From Novosphingobium pokkalii (GTDB lineage Bacteria > Pseudomonadota > Alphaproteobacteria > Sphingomonadales > Sphingomonadaceae), in NCBI RefSeq assembly GCF_014652855.1, contig NZ_BMZP01000001.1, forward strand, positions 207,140-271,139: 64,000 nt of DNA, in the 5' to 3' direction. A program made the position numbers and the translations under genes. The notes beneath the pieces were generated by a model. That model did not search any database and was not told the origin of the DNA. It saw only the letters and a list, made by a program, of their open reading frames with translations. Below are positions 9,800 to 18,973 of the stretch, one piece after another. The first letter of the stretch is position 1, and each line of letters begins with the position of its first letter.

Positions 9800-9816
9800 C
9801 GTCAACCAAAATTTGG
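9800..9816 (-). promoter_or_regulatory. possible fadA promoter element with a CCAAAATTTGG palindrome
   Basis: On the minus strand a TTGACG box (9805-9800) faces fadA. It abuts an 11-bp palindrome, CCAAAATTTGG (9806-9816). This is the divergent control region between fadA and the DUF2147 gene. No convincing -10 box is visible, so the promoter call is weak. The palindrome is a candidate regulator site. Confidence 0.3.
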
Positions 9817-9936
9817 GGCATAGAGTGAGTCGCACACCGGCAAAGGCAAGAAAGGCCGGGTGGTAACCGGATACCGAAACGCACGACCAGGCTTCTGGTT
9901 CTGCCCGTTCGGTCGTTGGGTCGAGGATGAAGAACG

Positions 9937-10386
9937 ATGAAAGGTAAGCCGTTATTGGCCGTGACCGTAATATCCCTGATCGGGGCAGCGGCGGCCACCT
10001 ATGCCACCCCCACGCTCGCCACGCCGGCAGACCAGGCGATCGGCCGCTGGGCCACCCCTTCCAAGCACGGCGTGGTGGAAATCGCGCCCTGCGGCGCATC
10101 GATCTGTGGCCGGTTGTTGGAATCCGACCACATTCGCGCAAACCCGGCCTTTGCCGACAGCAACAACAAGAACCCCGCCCTGCGCAATCGTCCGCTCAAG
10201 GGACTGACCATTCTGCAAGGTTTCACGCGCAGCAACGACGGCTGGGAAGGTGGTTCGATCTACAACCCTGAAGACGGCGGCACCTACAAGGCGACGATCA
10301 CCATCGCTGACGCCGACACGCTCAAGCTCAAGGGCTGCATCGTCTGGCCCTTGTGCAAGACCCAGACCTGGAAGCGGCTGCGCTGA
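9937..10386 (+). CDS. secreted DUF2147 protein
   Basis: The 149-residue protein begins with a signal peptide (MKGKPLLAVTVISLIGAAAA, cleavage near TLA-TP), so it is exported. The mature part follows the DUF2147 pattern: a GRWATPSKHGVVEI start, PCGASICGRL, the central NPALRNRPLKGLTIL, then GGSIYNPEDGGTYKA, and a C-terminal TQTWKR. Four cysteines could pair in the periplasm. The family has no established enzymatic activity; some members are linked to envelope stress. It precedes a FadL-type gene by 51 bp and may share its transcript. Confidence 0.85.
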   Translation: MKGKPLLAVTVISLIGAAAATYATPTLATPADQAIGRWATPSKHGVVEIAPCGASICGRLLESDHIRANPAFADSNNKNPALRNRPLKGLTILQGFTRSNDGWEGGSIYNPEDGGTYKATITIADADTLKLKGCIVWPLCKTQTWKRLR

Positions 10387-10437
10387 TCAGCGCGAAACCA
10401 CAAGCATCACAAGAATTCAAATGGGAGTGAGAGAGAG

Positions 10438-11739
10438 ATGACCCTGAACCACCGCCGCACCCTGGCCTGCGCCGCACTTCTGGCGGGAACCGCCGGGCTT
10501 GCCAGCCCCGCCCTGGCGGGCGGCTTCTATCTTCAGGACCAGTCGACCAAGGCAACCGGGCGCGCCTATTCGGGTGAAGTGGCCGATACCGGCGCGGAAA
10601 GCCTGTGGTGGAACCCGGCCAGCATCGGCGGCATGACCGGCGGCGAAGCCATGCTCAGCGCCACCGCCATCCTGCCTTCGGGCGACGTGGTGGATAACGG
10701 TACGCTGATCAAGCGCCCTGGCCAGCCGGCAACCGCCGTCGGTGGTGACAGCGTGGCCCACAATCCGATCCACAAGGGCGTGGTGCCCTCGGGCGCGATC
10801 GCGCATGCACTGGGTGATCGCTTTGCCGTGGGCCTGGCCGTGACCGCCCCCTACAACTTCACCACCGAGTATTCGAACACGAGCTGGGCGCGCTACACCG
10901 CGCTCACCACCCGCCTGCGCACGATCGACATCCAGCCTTCGCTGGCGGTGCAGCTTACCCCGGTGATCTCGATCGGTGGCGCGGTGAACGTGGAGCATGC
11001 CGATGCCACGCTCGGCAACGCCCTGCCCAACCTGCTCGCCACGCTGCCCGACGGCAGCCAGACGCTCAAGGGCAAGGGTTGGGACGTGGGCTGGTCGGCC
11101 GGCGTGCAGTTCCGTGGCAAGGCCGTTACCGTGGGCCTGAGCTACAAGTCGGCCATCACTCACAAGCTCAAGGGTGACGTCACCGTGGCCGGCCTGCTCG
11201 GTCCGCTCGCGGCCAACAACATGAACATCTCGACCGAAGCCGACTTCACCACGCCGTGGCAGCTCACCTTTGGCGGCCGCTGGAAGGTGAGCCCGGTGTT
11301 CACGCTCAACGCGCAGGCCACCCGCTTTGGCTGGGCCAAGTTCGACTCGATCAAGCTCGGCAGCCCGCTCAACACCGCGATTCCGGAAGACTATCGCAAC
11401 ACCTGGGCGGTCTCGGTCGGTTTCGACGCGGACCTGAGCCCGAAGTGGACGGTGCGCGGCGGCGTGCAGCGTGACGTGTCTCCGGTGCGCCCCACCGAGC
11501 GCGATGCCCGCGTGCCCGACAGCAATCGCTGGAACTTTGCCCTGGGCGCCACGCATTCGCTGAGCAAGGCGTTCAAGGTGGACGTGGCGGCGAACTACCT
11601 GACGCTGGACGACGCGCCGGTCAACCGCGTGACCGCAGCCTATGCCGGGACCGCCGCGCAGACGCCGATCCTGGTCAATGGCATGCTGCAAAAGGCGCAT
11701 GTCGTGGTGCTCTCGCTGGGCGGGCGGCTCGCGTTCTGA
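10438..11739 (+). CDS. FadL/OmpP1-family outer-membrane transporter
   Basis: This is a 433-residue outer-membrane beta-barrel protein with a signal peptide ending ASPALA-GGF. FadL-type features are the GGFYLQDQSTKATGRAYSGE start, which matches the N-terminal hatch region, and the NPASIGGM motif. Alternating beta strands follow up to a C-terminal Phe (LGGRLAF). Family members take up long-chain fatty acids or other hydrophobic compounds. A purine-rich GGGAGTGAGAGAG precedes the ATG. Its place before fadD and opposite fadA-fadN-fadE supports fatty-acid uptake. Confidence 0.9.
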   Translation: MTLNHRRTLACAALLAGTAGLASPALAGGFYLQDQSTKATGRAYSGEVADTGAESLWWNPASIGGMTGGEAMLSATAILPSGDVVDNGTLIKRPGQPATAVGGDSVAHNPIHKGVVPSGAIAHALGDRFAVGLAVTAPYNFTTEYSNTSWARYTALTTRLRTIDIQPSLAVQLTPVISIGGAVNVEHADATLGNALPNLLATLPDGSQTLKGKGWDVGWSAGVQFRGKAVTVGLSYKSAITHKLKGDVTVAGLLGPLAANNMNISTEADFTTPWQLTFGGRWKVSPVFTLNAQATRFGWAKFDSIKLGSPLNTAIPEDYRNTWAVSVGFDADLSPKWTVRGGVQRDVSPVRPTERDARVPDSNRWNFALGATHSLSKAFKVDVAANYLTLDDAPVNRVTAAYAGTAAQTPILVNGMLQKAHVVVLSLGGRLAF

Positions 11740-11745
11740 TCGCCA

Positions 11746-11778
11746 GTGGCGCCGGGGCCAGGTCGGCTCCGGCGCCAC
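11746..11778 (+). other. strong hairpin between fadL-type gene and fadD
   Basis: Arms GTGGCGCCGG (11746-11755) and CCGGCGCCAC (11769-11778) form a perfect 10-bp GC-rich stem 7 nt after the porin stop. No T-run follows, so it is more likely an mRNA-stabilising or partial-termination structure that lowers fadD expression relative to the porin. Confidence 0.55.
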
Positions 11779-11825
11779 GCCTCCCTGCTGCCAATGCCTT
11801 CCCTTCCCTCTTGCCGGAACCTGAC

Positions 11826-13505
11826 ATGGTCGCTGCTTCCCAGATCGAGGCCCCTACCCACCGCGATACCCTGCCGCCGGATTGGTCACCGCCGGCGATG
11901 CTGCTGGGCGATTTCATGGATAACGCCGTGCGCGATCATGGCGACCGCCCGGCTGTGGATTTCATGGGGCGCACCTGGACCTATCGCGCGCTGTGGCGCC
12001 TGGTCGAGCGGGCGGCACGCGGGTTTCAGGACATGGGCCTGGGCAGGGGTGACCGCGTGGCGCTGTGCCTGCCCAACACGCCCTATTACATCGTGCTCTA
12101 TTTCGCGGCGCTCAAGATCGGCGCGGTGGTGGTCAACCTCAACCCGCTCTACACGCAAAGCGAGATGCGGCACTTGTTGACCGACAGTGGCGCGCGCGTG
12201 GTGGCAGTGCCGGACTTGCGCGAAATCCATGGCAAAGTGCGCGCTATTGCCGAAGAGTGCCAGTTGGCGACGATCCTGGTCTGCCCGATGGCCGGCATCC
12301 TGCCGCGCGTGAAGGCCTGGGGCTGGCGGCTGTTCAAGCGGCGCGACCATGCCCGCTATGCCCACGATGCTCTGCACATGCGCTTTTGCGACCTGATCGC
12401 GCGCGGCGATCCGCCACGCCCGGTGGCGCTGGTGCCCGATGATCTGGCCGTGCTGCAATATACCGGCGGCACCACCGGCACGCCCAAGGGTGCGATGCTG
12501 ACTCATCGCAACCTGACAGCCAATGCCCTGCAACAGCAGGCGCACATCCACGGCGATCTGCCTGCACCACAACGCACGCTGGCGGTCCTGCCGTTCTTCC
12601 ACGTCTTTGCGCTGACCGCCGTGCTCGATTTCTCGATCCTGGTGGGATCGGAACTGGTGCTGATGCCGCGCTTTGAAATGGACGCGATGCTGGCCACGAT
12701 CAAGCGCAAGCCGCCGACGCTGTTCTTCGGCGTGCCTACGCTGTTCATTGCCATGAACGCGCTGGACGATGCCAAAATTCCCAACCTTTCCGGCCTGCGC
12801 GCCTGCATTTCCGGGGGCGCACCGCTGCCGCTGGAAGTGCGGCAGACGTTTGAACAGCGCACCGGCGCAGGGATCTGCGAAGGCTATGGCCTGACCGAAG
12901 CTTCGCCGATCGTAACCTGCAATCCGGTGGATGGCGATATCCGTGCGAACAGTTGCGGCCAGGCCTTTCCGGGAACGCACATCGAGATCCGCGACCCGGA
13001 AAATCCCGAAACGATCCTGCCGATCGGCGCCAACGGCGAAGTCTGCGTACGGGGGCCGCAGGTCATGGCCGGGTATTGGCAGCGCCCGGACGATACCGCC
13101 AATGTCTTCGTCGATGGTGCGCTGCGCACGGGCGACGTGGGCCATCTGGATGAGGATGGCTATCTCTACCTCGTCGACCGGCTCAAGGACGTGATCCTGA
13201 GCGGCGGCTACAACGTCTATCCCCGCGTGATCGAGGAAGCGGCCTATCTGCATCCGGCGATCGAGGAAGCCATCGCCATCGGCATTCCCGACAAATATCG
13301 CGGCCAGAGCGCCAAGCTTTTCGTCAAGCTGCACGACGGCCAGACCGCCAGCCCCGAGGAAATTCTCGCGTTCCTGGCGCAGCAACTCAACAAGATCGAA
13401 GTGCCGCGCGCGGTGGAAATCCGGCAGAGCCTGCCCAAGACCATGGTCGGCAAGCTGTCGAAGAAGGAACTGGTGGCCGAGGAACGGGCCAAGACGCAGG
13501 CGTGA
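11826..13505 (+). CDS. fadD: long-chain fatty-acid--CoA ligase
   Basis: This AMP-forming ligase of 559 residues activates fatty acids to acyl-CoA at the inner membrane. The P-loop-like motif YTGGTTGTPKGAMLTH, the motif YGLTEASPIV and the signature DGALRTGDVGHLDEDGYLYL with RLKDVILSGGYNVYP are all intact. The C-terminal catalytic Lys lies in TMVGKLSKKEL. The ATG at 11826 is used because the longer frame starts with a TTG and lacks a ribosome binding site. It follows the porin gene, giving an uptake-plus-activation pair (vectorial acylation). Confidence 0.93.
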   Translation: MVAASQIEAPTHRDTLPPDWSPPAMLLGDFMDNAVRDHGDRPAVDFMGRTWTYRALWRLVERAARGFQDMGLGRGDRVALCLPNTPYYIVLYFAALKIGAVVVNLNPLYTQSEMRHLLTDSGARVVAVPDLREIHGKVRAIAEECQLATILVCPMAGILPRVKAWGWRLFKRRDHARYAHDALHMRFCDLIARGDPPRPVALVPDDLAVLQYTGGTTGTPKGAMLTHRNLTANALQQQAHIHGDLPAPQRTLAVLPFFHVFALTAVLDFSILVGSELVLMPRFEMDAMLATIKRKPPTLFFGVPTLFIAMNALDDAKIPNLSGLRACISGGAPLPLEVRQTFEQRTGAGICEGYGLTEASPIVTCNPVDGDIRANSCGQAFPGTHIEIRDPENPETILPIGANGEVCVRGPQVMAGYWQRPDDTANVFVDGALRTGDVGHLDEDGYLYLVDRLKDVILSGGYNVYPRVIEEAAYLHPAIEEAIAIGIPDKYRGQSAKLFVKLHDGQTASPEEILAFLAQQLNKIEVPRAVEIRQSLPKTMVGKLSKKELVAEERAKTQA

Positions 13506-13587
13506 CGCCAACGCCGTTTCGGGCAGTTGCAATCCGCGTTTTGCGGCGCAATAGGTAATGCCATTTTGGGGGGAACTTTTGGCCACC

Positions 13588-14034
13588 ATGATCGACGCTC
13601 TGCCCGATCCACCCGATGCGCCGGTGGAACCCATGCCGCCCGTGCCGCAAGACGGCCTCCAGGGCATCCAGGACGTGGCCAAGCGCCTCGGCGTGACTCA
13701 TCGCACTTTGCGATTCTATGAGGACAAGGGCCTGATCGAGCCGGCGCGGGTGGGCAACACGCGGATCTATTCGCATCGCGAAGTGGCGCGGATGCAGTTG
13801 ATCCTGCGCGGCAAGCGCCTGGGCTTCACCATCCGCGAGATCAAGGAATTCCTCGATCTCTATGATGTCGATCCCACCAGACTGGAGCAATTGCAGCACC
13901 TGGTGGCGCATATCCGCAGCCGGCTGCGCAAGCTGGAAAGCCAGCACAGCGCGCTGCTCAAGACCATGACCGAGCTTCAGGCGATGGAAGCCGAGGCACT
14001 CGACAAGATCGGCGAATTGACGCCCAAGAGCTAG
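13588..14034 (+). CDS. MerR-family regulator, LiuR-like
   Basis: This is a DNA-binding regulator of about 148 residues. The winged-helix MerR domain reads IQDVAKRLGVTHRTLRFYED, then KGLIEPARVGNTRIYS and LILRGKRLGFTIREIKEFLDLY, followed by a long dimerisation coiled coil. No metal-binding cysteines are present. This pattern matches the LiuR/PsrA-like MerR group that controls acyl-CoA degradation genes in proteobacteria. Its position next to fadD and the fad operon supports that role, but the inducer is inferred. I chose the ATG at 13588, downstream of GGGGGGAA; an ATG at 13558 is possible. Its stop overlaps the convergent eamA stop in the shared bases CTAG. Confidence 0.85.
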   Translation: MIDALPDPPDAPVEPMPPVPQDGLQGIQDVAKRLGVTHRTLRFYEDKGLIEPARVGNTRIYSHREVARMQLILRGKRLGFTIREIKEFLDLYDVDPTRLEQLQHLVAHIRSRLRKLESQHSALLKTMTELQAMEAEALDKIGELTPKS

Positions 14035-14960
14035 GCTTCGCGCAGGCGCCAGCGCAGCAGCCAGGCCGGCAGCGTGTCGGCCGTGCTGACGATCACGATC
14101 CCGGCCAGGATCAGCAGCGAACCACCGATGAAGGCGGCGTCGAGCTTGTCCCCCAGCACCGCGACCCCGGCAGCCACGCCGAACATCGGCGTCATGAAGC
14201 TGAGCACGCCGAGCCGCGCCGCGCTGTAATGGCGCAGCAGCGCATACCAAGTAAGATAACTGAGAAACGCCACGATCACCACCTGGAACGCCAGGCTGGC
14301 AAGCAGCCCCGGCGTGAGGTGGATGGTGGTCTCCCCCAGCACCGGTGCGGCCAGCGTGCAGAGCACGAAAGCGCCCATCAACTGGTAGAACAAGGTCACC
14401 GAAGCGGGGGCATTGGCGAGCGAGGAATTGCGCAGCACGAGCGTGGTGCAGGCCCAGCCGCAGGCACCGCCCAGAGCCAGGGCATCGCCCAGCCGTCCGT
14501 CGGGATAGCCCGCCCCTTCCGCGCCGCCACTGAACGCCAGCACCACCCCGGCAAACGACAGCGCAATGCCCAGCCACTGGCCGGCGCGCAGGCGCTCGTC
14601 CGGGCGCAGCAGGCCAAGCGCCAGGGCCGCCCCGATCGGCGCGGTGTAGAGATAGATCGTGACGTGGGAGGCGCTGGTGAAGCGCAGCGCTTCGCCGGCC
14701 AGCAGGAACTCGGTGCCGAACAGCAGGCCGATGGCCAGGCCCGGCGCCAGGGTCTGCCGGTTGATCACCCGCCCTTCCCCGCGCCACAGCACTACGGCCA
14801 GCGTGGCGAGGCCCGCGAGCCCTGAGCGCAGCCCCATCTGCAACAGCGGGCTCATCGCATCGGCGACCAGCTTGATCGCCACCTGTTGCGATCCCCAGAT
14901 CGCGCAGAGCACGACCATGATGGCAACGGCGGCAGCGTCAATGGGCTTGCGGTCGGTCAC
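14031..14960 (-). CDS. EamA/DMT-family transporter
   Basis: The integral membrane protein of about 309 residues has ten predicted helices in two EamA repeats, with sequence such as VVLCAIWGSQQVAIKLVADA at the start and a second repeat near FYQLMGAFVLCTLAAPVLG. Family members export metabolites or amino acids, and the substrate cannot be read from sequence. The GTG at 14960 is chosen because AGGCGGA lies about 10 nt upstream and the protein then starts close to the first helix; the frame remains open to a TTG at 15071. It ends by overlapping the MerR stop codon. Confidence 0.85.
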   Translation of the reverse strand: MTDRKPIDAAAVAIMVVLCAIWGSQQVAIKLVADAMSPLLQMGLRSGLAGLATLAVVLWRGEGRVINRQTLAPGLAIGLLFGTEFLLAGEALRFTSASHVTIYLYTAPIGAALALGLLRPDERLRAGQWLGIALSFAGVVLAFSGGAEGAGYPDGRLGDALALGGACGWACTTLVLRNSSLANAPASVTLFYQLMGAFVLCTLAAPVLGETTIHLTPGLLASLAFQVVIVAFLSYLTWYALLRHYSAARLGVLSFMTPMFGVAAGVAVLGDKLDAAFIGGSLLILAGIVIVSTADTLPAWLLRWRLREA

Positions 14961-15082
14961 GTGAAAAATCCGCCTGGCAGAGAAGGGAAGCGAGGGTCCG
15001 GCTGCCTTTAGCCGCATACCACTGTCAGCGGCAATCGCCGTGTTGCGGCGCCAATCTGCCTGATTTTGCAAGTGGTGACTTC

Positions 15083-15535
15083 ATGGTTGCCGATCAGGAA
15101 CGGATTTGCAAAACCCTGGGAATTAAGGATGCCATGGGCATGATCCCAGAAAGGCGTACAGTGCGCGCAGCGGCAGAAGTGATTTTCTCCCTGTGGTTTG
15201 CAGTGATCGTGTTTTTCACGGTTCTGTCAGACGGACGGCTGCTCAATCTGCACGGGGCGATGACCGGTCATGCAAGCTGGGTCGCACTAAGCCTCTTGGC
15301 TTGGGCAACCTGGATTGCATTTGCGGCCATGCTGTTGGTAGGGCCGTGGAGACAACGCAGAAGGTTGCAGTTCTACGCGTCGATGGCGACCATAATGTTC
15401 TGCGCCACATTGGGTGCCTACAGCATGCTGCCAACTAGCACGCCTGACTGGTTCCGAGCCGTACTGACTGGCAGTATCGCCGGGTTGGCCAGCATAATAG
15501 CCAGTTGGCTGGTCAGGCGGCGAGCGCAGTGCTGA
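15083..15535 (+). CDS. hypothetical small membrane protein, atypical composition
   Basis: I do not recognise this 150-residue product. It shows four likely membrane helices, around AAEVIFSLWFAVIVFFTVL, WVALSLLAWATWIAFAAMLL, ASMATIMFCATLGAYSML and VLTGSIAGLASIIASWLV, and a basic C-terminus. The coding DNA is visibly poorer in GC than its neighbours and uses codons they avoid (ATA, CTA, TTG). That suggests a recent arrival or weak selection. AAGGA at 15125-15129 supports a start at 15140 as an alternative to 15083. It stands alone, divergent from eamA and upstream of the che operon. Confidence 0.55.
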   Translation: MVADQERICKTLGIKDAMGMIPERRTVRAAAEVIFSLWFAVIVFFTVLSDGRLLNLHGAMTGHASWVALSLLAWATWIAFAAMLLVGPWRQRRRLQFYASMATIMFCATLGAYSMLPTSTPDWFRAVLTGSIAGLASIIASWLVRRRAQC

Positions 15536-15673
15536 GCTGATACCCAAACCTTCTCGAACAGCGAACAACGCAAGACAGCACAGAGCCTAGAGCTAAGGGA
15601 AATGACGCAGGGCACCCTTACCGCGATTTCAGCGAGGTAGCCCTAACCCATGACGTGTTCTGCGGAGTGCGCC

Positions 15674-15985
15674 ATGAGTTTTACCCTCAGCCTTGGCCCA
15701 GTGGCCAACATGCAAACCATCACCGCCGCCTGGTCCACGCTGACCGAGGCGATGGAGGCGCATGCCGCGCTGGTGCTGGACCTGTCCGACCTTGCCGATG
15801 TCGACCTGACGATGGTGCAACTGGTGGAAACCGCACGGCAGCATGCGGTGCGCGACAGCCGCGCCTTGCGCCTGTCTGCCCCGGCCAACCCGGCGGTCAC
15901 CGCCTTGCTGCGCCGCGCCGGCTTCCTGACCGACCCCAGCCCCGAAACCCTTGATTTCTGGTTCCACGGAGAACGTCCGCAATGA
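15674..15985 (+). CDS. STAS-domain protein of the chemosensory operon
   Basis: The 103-residue protein is a single STAS (anti-sigma-antagonist-like) domain, with LVLDLSDLADVDLTMVQLVE in place of the usual phosphorylatable loop; a Thr follows the Asp-Leu pair. Such proteins head many alphaproteobacterial che operons, but their role is poorly understood. A partner-switch or scaffold function is inferred. GGAG lies 6 nt before the ATG at 15674. Its stop overlaps the cheY start (ATGA), which makes it the first gene of the operon 15674-25232. Confidence 0.85.
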   Translation: MSFTLSLGPVANMQTITAAWSTLTEAMEAHAALVLDLSDLADVDLTMVQLVETARQHAVRDSRALRLSAPANPAVTALLRRAGFLTDPSPETLDFWFHGERPQ

Positions 15986-16350
15986 CCGCCTCGATCCTGA
16001 CCGTAGACGATTCGAGCAGCCTGCGCCTGGCCACGCGGATTGCGCTGACCGGCGCCGGCTACACCGTGACCGAAGCCTGCGACGGCCTGGAGGGCCTGGG
16101 CAAGGCGCAGGGCCAGAAGTTCGACATGATCATCACCGATCTCAACATGCCCAACATGGATGGGCTGAGCATGATCCGCGAGATCCGCAAGCTGCCCGTG
16201 CAGATGGGCACCCCGATCATCTTCCTGACCACTGAGTCGGACGATGCCCTCAAGCAGGAAGCGCGCGCCGCCGGCGCCACGGGCTGGCTGGTCAAGCCGT
16301 TCCAGCCCGACCAACTCCTGCGCATTGCCAAGAAGGTGCTGGGCCGGTGA
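15982..16350 (+). CDS. cheY: chemotaxis response regulator CheY
   Basis: A single receiver domain of 122 residues acts as the diffusible output of CheA. The acidic pocket is Asp9 and Asp10, the phosphoacceptor Asp53 (ITDLNMPNMDG), Thr83 or Thr84 the switch residue, and Lys105 the conserved lysine (LVKPF). No output domain is attached. The ATG overlaps the STAS stop, and the TGA overlaps the cheA GTG, so the three are tightly coupled. Confidence 0.94.
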   Translation: MTASILTVDDSSSLRLATRIALTGAGYTVTEACDGLEGLGKAQGQKFDMIITDLNMPNMDGLSMIREIRKLPVQMGTPIIFLTTESDDALKQEARAAGATGWLVKPFQPDQLLRIAKKVLGR

Positions 16351-18362
16351 GCGACCAAGACCCCATTGCCGCGTTTCGCGTGGAAGCAGGCGACCTGCTC
16401 GACCAGATCGAACAGGCGCTGCTCGATCTCTCCAACCGGCTCGACGATCGCGGCCTGATCGATGCCGTGTTCCGTGGCCTGCACACGCTCAAGGGCTCGG
16501 GCGCGATGTTCGGGTTCGATGCGCTGGCCACGTTCACCCACCATTGCGAAACCGCGTTCGACCGCGTGCGCAAGGGATTTTTTCCGGCCACCGCCGAACT
16601 GGTCCACGTGATCCTCTCGGCGATGGACCACATGCGCGCGCTGGTCGATGGCGACGGCAGCGGGCTGGAAGCAACGGGCGCAGCGATCCTGGGCCGGTTG
16701 CAGGCTGCTTTGCCCGAAAGCGGGACCGTGACCGCTGCTCCGGAAACCGAAGATGCTGCGCCTGAAGCCGCATCTGAAGGCGCAGGGGGATGGCACTTGC
16801 GCTTCCGCCTGCCGCCGAGCGCACTCGCCAATGGCACCAACCCGCTCAGCCTGCTCGATGAACTGCGCGAGCTGGGCGAATGCCGCGTCGTCGCCTTGTG
16901 CGATGCGCTGCCGCCCCTGCCCGACCTCATTCCCACCGAATGCCTGATCGGGTGGGACGTGACCTTGACCGGGGCCATCGCCCGTGAGGCGATCGAGGAC
17001 GTGTTCATCTTCGTGATGGACGACATGGACATGGAACTCACGCCTTTGGCCAGCGTGGCGATCGAGAGCGCCGCCGGCCCAGCGCCGCAGCCCGAGCCAG
17101 GCAGCAGCCTGCCCGCAGCGCCCGTCGTGGCGACGCCCGCTACCGACGCAGCCGCGCGCCAGGCGCCGCGCGCCGGGGAAAGCGTGCGTGTTCCGGCCGA
17201 GCGGCTCGACGTGCTGATGGACCGCGTGGGCGAGCTGGTGATTGTCCAGAGCCGGTTGTCGCAATTGGCCAACAGCGGGTTGATCGGCGCCTCGGGCGAA
17301 GTGGCGCTGCGTTCCATCTCGGAAGAGATCGAGCGACTGGTGAGCGAGATGCGCGACACGATGATGGTGCTGCGCATGGTGCCGGTGGCCAACTTGTTCG
17401 GCCGGTTCCGCCGACTGATCCATGATCTGGCGCGCGATACCGGCAAGGCCATCGAACTGCTGACCGAAGGCGAGGCCACCGAGGTGGACAAGACTGTGAC
17501 CGAGCAACTGGCCGATCCGATCGTCCACCTGATCCGCAATGCCTGCGACCACGGGCTGGAAACGCCGGAGGAACGCCTGGCGGCCGGCAAGCCCGCCACC
17601 GGGCGCGTGATGCTGACGGCCGCGCACGCCGGTGGCGAAGTGCTGATCACCATCACCGACGATGGGCGCGGGATCAACCGCGAGCGGGTTCGCGCCAAGG
17701 CCGAAAGCAACGGCCTGATCCAGCCCGGCCAGGCGCTGTCGGATCACGAGCTGTTGCAGATGATCTTCCACCCCGGCTTTTCCACCGCTGCGCAGGTCAC
17801 CAACCTGTCAGGGCGCGGCGTGGGCATGGACGTGGTCAAGCGCACGATCGAAGGGCTGCGCGGCACGATCGACATTGCCAGCCAGGAAGGCAAGGGTTCG
17901 ACGTTCACCCTGCGCATTCCGCTGACGCTGGCGATCATCGAGGGGCTGCTCGTGCGCGTGGCCAATGGCTGCTACGTCATCCCGCTGGCCGCGGTTGAAG
18001 AGTGCATCGAGCTGACGGCCGAGGAAGATCGGCGCACGCGCGGGCGCAGCATGATCCAGTTGCGCGATGCACTGGTGCCGTTCCTGCGCCTGCACGACCT
18101 GTTCGACACCGGCGCCGAGCCGGACGAGCACCAGAAGATCGTGGTGATCTCCGCCGCCGGCGAGCGCGTCGGCCTGGTCGTCGACCAGATCATCGGCAGC
18201 CACCAGACGGTGATCAAGTCGATGTCCGGCGTCCACCGCGACGTCCACAGCTTCTCGGGCGCCACCATCCTGGGCGATGGCAGCGTCGCGCTCATTCTCG
18301 ACATCATGCAACTGGTCGCCACCGGCCAGCAGCGGGAGGCACGGCTGCGCGCCGTGGGTTGA
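16347..18362 (+). CDS. cheA: chemotaxis histidine kinase CheA
   Basis: The kinase has 671 residues. The HPt domain holds the phosphorylated His46 in FRGLHTLKGSGAMFGF. A divergent P2-like segment covers about residues 147-235, followed by an Ala/Pro linker. The dimerisation domain starts near VRVPAERLDVLMDRVGELVI. The ATPase domain includes HLIRNACDHGLE, DDGRGI and GRGVGMDVVK. A C-terminal CheW-like regulatory domain completes the protein. It autophosphorylates in receptor arrays and feeds CheY and CheB. The start is a GTG overlapping the cheY stop. Confidence 0.97.
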   Translation: MSDQDPIAAFRVEAGDLLDQIEQALLDLSNRLDDRGLIDAVFRGLHTLKGSGAMFGFDALATFTHHCETAFDRVRKGFFPATAELVHVILSAMDHMRALVDGDGSGLEATGAAILGRLQAALPESGTVTAAPETEDAAPEAASEGAGGWHLRFRLPPSALANGTNPLSLLDELRELGECRVVALCDALPPLPDLIPTECLIGWDVTLTGAIAREAIEDVFIFVMDDMDMELTPLASVAIESAAGPAPQPEPGSSLPAAPVVATPATDAAARQAPRAGESVRVPAERLDVLMDRVGELVIVQSRLSQLANSGLIGASGEVALRSISEEIERLVSEMRDTMMVLRMVPVANLFGRFRRLIHDLARDTGKAIELLTEGEATEVDKTVTEQLADPIVHLIRNACDHGLETPEERLAAGKPATGRVMLTAAHAGGEVLITITDDGRGINRERVRAKAESNGLIQPGQALSDHELLQMIFHPGFSTAAQVTNLSGRGVGMDVVKRTIEGLRGTIDIASQEGKGSTFTLRIPLTLAIIEGLLVRVANGCYVIPLAAVEECIELTAEEDRRTRGRSMIQLRDALVPFLRLHDLFDTGAEPDEHQKIVVISAAGERVGLVVDQIIGSHQTVIKSMSGVHRDVHSFSGATILGDGSVALILDIMQLVATGQQREARLRAVG

Positions 18363-18366
18363 AGCC

Positions 18367-18879
18367 ATGACCGATACGACCACCACCAGCAAGACCCCTT
18401 GGGACGACCACGGCAACCTGGAAGTCCTGACCTTCGACGTGGGCAGCGAGCGCCTGGCGATCGAGGCGACCGACATTCGCGAGATCGTCGATCTGCTGCC
18501 CGAAACGCGCGTGCCGGGCGCCCCGCCGCTGGTGGCCAGCATCGTCAACTATCGCGGCAAGATCATTCCGATCGCCGACTTGCGCATCGCCTTTGGCATG
18601 CCGATCGCCGCTGCCACGCCCGACAGCCGGATCGTGGTGATCGAAACCCCGATCGACGGCGAGGCAACCCATATCGGCCTGCGCACCGACAAAGTCCACG
18701 AAGTGGCCGTGCTGTCTCGCCAGGACAGTTCCGATCCGCCGCAGGTCGGCCTGCGCTGGCGCCGGGAATTCGTGCGCGAATTCGTGCGCCAGGCCGACGG
18801 CGTGATCGTGCTGCCGTGCCTGGCCGCCATTTTCGAAACCGCCCCCCGTCAACTTGGCAGCGGCCCATTGGCCGCATGA
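18367..18879 (+). CDS. cheW: chemotaxis coupling protein CheW (first copy)
   Basis: This 170-residue adaptor links receptors to CheA. The CheW fold is seen in [39 protein letters not shown] and the C-terminal [12 protein letters not shown]. The acidic N-terminal leader ([14 protein letters not shown]) is longer than in E. coli CheW. It begins 4 bp after the cheA stop. A second, divergent cheW lies behind the mcp gene, so arrays may mix two adaptors. Confidence 0.92.
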   Translation: MTDTTTTSKTPWDDHGNLEVLTFDVGSERLAIEATDIREIVDLLPETRVPGAPPLVASIVNYRGKIIPIADLRIAFGMPIAAATPDSRIVVIETPIDGEATHIGLRTDKVHEVAVLSRQDSSDPPQVGLRWRREFVREFVRQADGVIVLPCLAAIFETAPRQLGSGPLAA

Positions 18880-18973
18880 ACACCCCTTGCCCGGGGTTTG
18901 TCGGGCTGACGTCAGCATCGGGACGGGCGCATTCGCCGCAGGGACCCGAGCACCAGAACCGAGGACCGTAAGA

